Source: an uncultured Bacteroidota bacterium (lineage in GTDB: Bacteria; Bacteroidota; Bacteroidia; Flavobacteriales; Flavobacteriaceae). Taken from it: a DNA stretch of 64,000 nt. The stretch spans positions 1-64,000 of the forward strand of contig CACJYD010000006.1 in assembly GCA_902597545.1 (NCBI GenBank), given 5' to 3'. Both the position numbers and the translations under genes were made by a program. Positions within the stretch are counted from its first letter, which is position 1. Every line of letters starts with the position of its first letter. Under the pieces are notes generated by a model. It worked only from the letters and a program-made list of their open reading frames with translations. It was not told the origin of the DNA and ran no database searches. Shown here piece by piece: positions 63,187 to 64,000 of this stretch.

Positions 63187-64000
63187 CAATTTTTGATAAT
63201 TATTTATAAAATCTTTAAAATCATAATCCTTTTCATTGCCTGAAACCATATTCCTAATTTTAATGAAATTTTGTTGATTCTCAGACTCTCCATAAATTAA
63301 AACATCTTTGAAATTATTTTTATTAGCAAATGAAAATTGTTTTGATAATTTAATATTGTCAGGATAAATAAATACTTTCTTTCCTAATCCTCTCAATTCA
63401 CCTAATAGATTTAAAATTTTACAAATATATTCCTCTCCGAAATTAATAACTAAAATATCGTTGTTGAGTGCTATTTTTTGTGGAAAAAGTTCTTTATCAT
63501 TAATAACATGAAATATTCTGTCAAGACCAAACGATATACCAATTCCGGAATTATTCTTAAGATTAAAAGCCTCTGTTAGATTTTCATACCTACCACCACC
63601 TCCTAAGGAGCCAATATTTGAATCTGATTTTAAATTAACCTCATATATCATTCCAGTATAATATTCTAATCCTCTTGCGAGAGATATATCAAAATCTATA
63701 TTGATTAATTTTTTGTCTTGACCTATCATATTTATTATAGTTTCTAAATCAGAGAATAATTTTAAATCATTATCACTTAAATAATTCTTAATTAATTTCA
63801 AATATTCCTGATGATTAGGATTTTTATTAATAATATCGAAAAGTTTATCAATTTCACTAGAATTTTTAAACTTAGATTTGAGTTCCTCCTTAGTTTTCTC
63901 TGCGCCAATTTTATCAATTTTGTCCAATGAAATGACAAAGTCATTAAAATTATCTTTGATACCAATTTTTTTTGCTATTGCGTTTAAGACTTGCCTGTGA
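63184..64000 (-). CDS. hisS: Histidyl-tRNA synthetase, C-terminal part (partial)
   Basis: Charges tRNA-His. The frame is open to the right edge of the window; residues before the track Met read HRQVLNAIAKKIGIKDNF, so the ORF-track start is internal. Motifs ARGLEYYTGMIYEV, GSLGGGGRYENL and the motif 3 region GIGISFGLDRIFHV are present, followed by the anticodon-binding domain. Its TAG stop overlaps the last three bases of tRNA-Met on the opposite strand. Confidence 0.95.
   Translation of the reverse strand, partial: HRQVLNAIAKKIGIKDNFNDFVISLDKIDKIGAEKTKEELKSKFKNSSEIDKLFDIINKNPNHQEYLKLIKNYLSDNDLKLFSDLETIINMIGQDKKLINIDFDISLARGLEYYTGMIYEVNLKSDSNIGSLGGGGRYENLTEAFNLKNNSGIGISFGLDRIFHVINDKELFPQKIALNNDILVINFGEEYICKILNLLGELRGLGKKVFIYPDNIKLSKQFSFANKNNFKDVLIYGESENQQNFIKIRNMVSGNEKDYDFKDFINNYQKL

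Noticed and set aside
1-64000. CRISPR arrays, insertion sequences, phage or defence genes
   Set aside because: No regularly spaced repeats, transposases, integrases, terminal repeats or defence domains were seen; the only repeats are coding low complexity and small hairpins.

Overview
The window is a dense, AT-rich stretch of chromosome from a Bacteroidota bacterium, most likely a streamlined marine member of the Flavobacteriales. Four things support this. Several encoded families are typical of Flavobacteriia (DUF6095, DUF4290, DUF4293, DUF3050, DUF2911, BshB1, HemJ, paired DUF1599). Promoter-like boxes of the Bacteroidota type (TTTG-N18/19-TAnnTTTG) precede several tRNAs. There is almost no Shine-Dalgarno signal. 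The gene content (sulfatase, carotenoid genes, photolyases, M28 peptidase, Na+ symporter) fits sunlit surface water. No gap longer than about 300 bases lacks a gene. I see no rRNA, insertion sequence, prophage, plasmid gene or CRISPR array. Neighbouring genes often touch or overlap by 1-40 bases.

Layout. 1-6302 is a head-to-tail haem operon: the 3' end of a probable hemD, then hemB, hemL, hemE, hemN, hemH and hemJ, which together cover late steps from glutamate semialdehyde to protohaem. 6299-10749 holds accessory genes: a LysE exporter, DUF3050, a sulfatase lipoprotein, a secreted M28 peptidase and a CPXCG protein. 10760-20158 holds tRNA-His, bshB1, a Cys/Met PLP enzyme, a glutathione peroxidase, clpS, tpiA, an orphan OppB-type permease, DUF1599, folP, the c-di-AMP synthase cdaA, an MsbA-like ABC exporter and truA. 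20209-33875 is mainly information processing: a phosphodiesterase, DUF4293, rho, rpsT, tRNA-Glu, proS, a tyrosine-rich lipoprotein, an OmpP1/FadL porin, folE, cysS, yidD, lgt, DUF6095, thrS, infC, rpmI and rplT. infC is absent from the ORF track because its only plausible start is AUA.

33872-43225 carries dnaB, accA, an LptF/G permease, tgt, a split transketolase, a beta-barrel protein, an FKBP lipoprotein, a phosphoribosyltransferase and aroK. 43298-46245 holds tRNA-Lys, tRNA-Leu and the carotenoid genes crtI-crtB-crtZ. 46238-53241 holds ribH, a TPR membrane protein, recF, a DciA-like protein, ndk, a DUF2520 dehydrogenase, a KdsC phosphatase, a Na+:solute symporter and DUF2911. 53277-57464 is a light-related operon: an SRPBCC protein, an SDR protein lacking the catalytic Tyr, a class I photolyase, a CryB-type photolyase lacking the Fe-S cysteines, and TIGR03643. 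57457-64000 holds murA, DUF4290, DUF493, an AAA ATPase, fmt, yqgE, a class IV aminotransferase, a START-like protein, tRNA-Met and the C-terminal part of hisS.

Together the genes describe an aerobic, light-exposed heterotroph with a tightly packed core genome. I found no clear new defence or mobile system. The most notable items are the AUA start of infC, the light operon with two proteins missing hallmark residues, a ferrochelatase with an internal four-cysteine cluster, MurA with Asp at the catalytic Cys position, and a tRNA-His with a tandem U-U mismatch in its acceptor stem.
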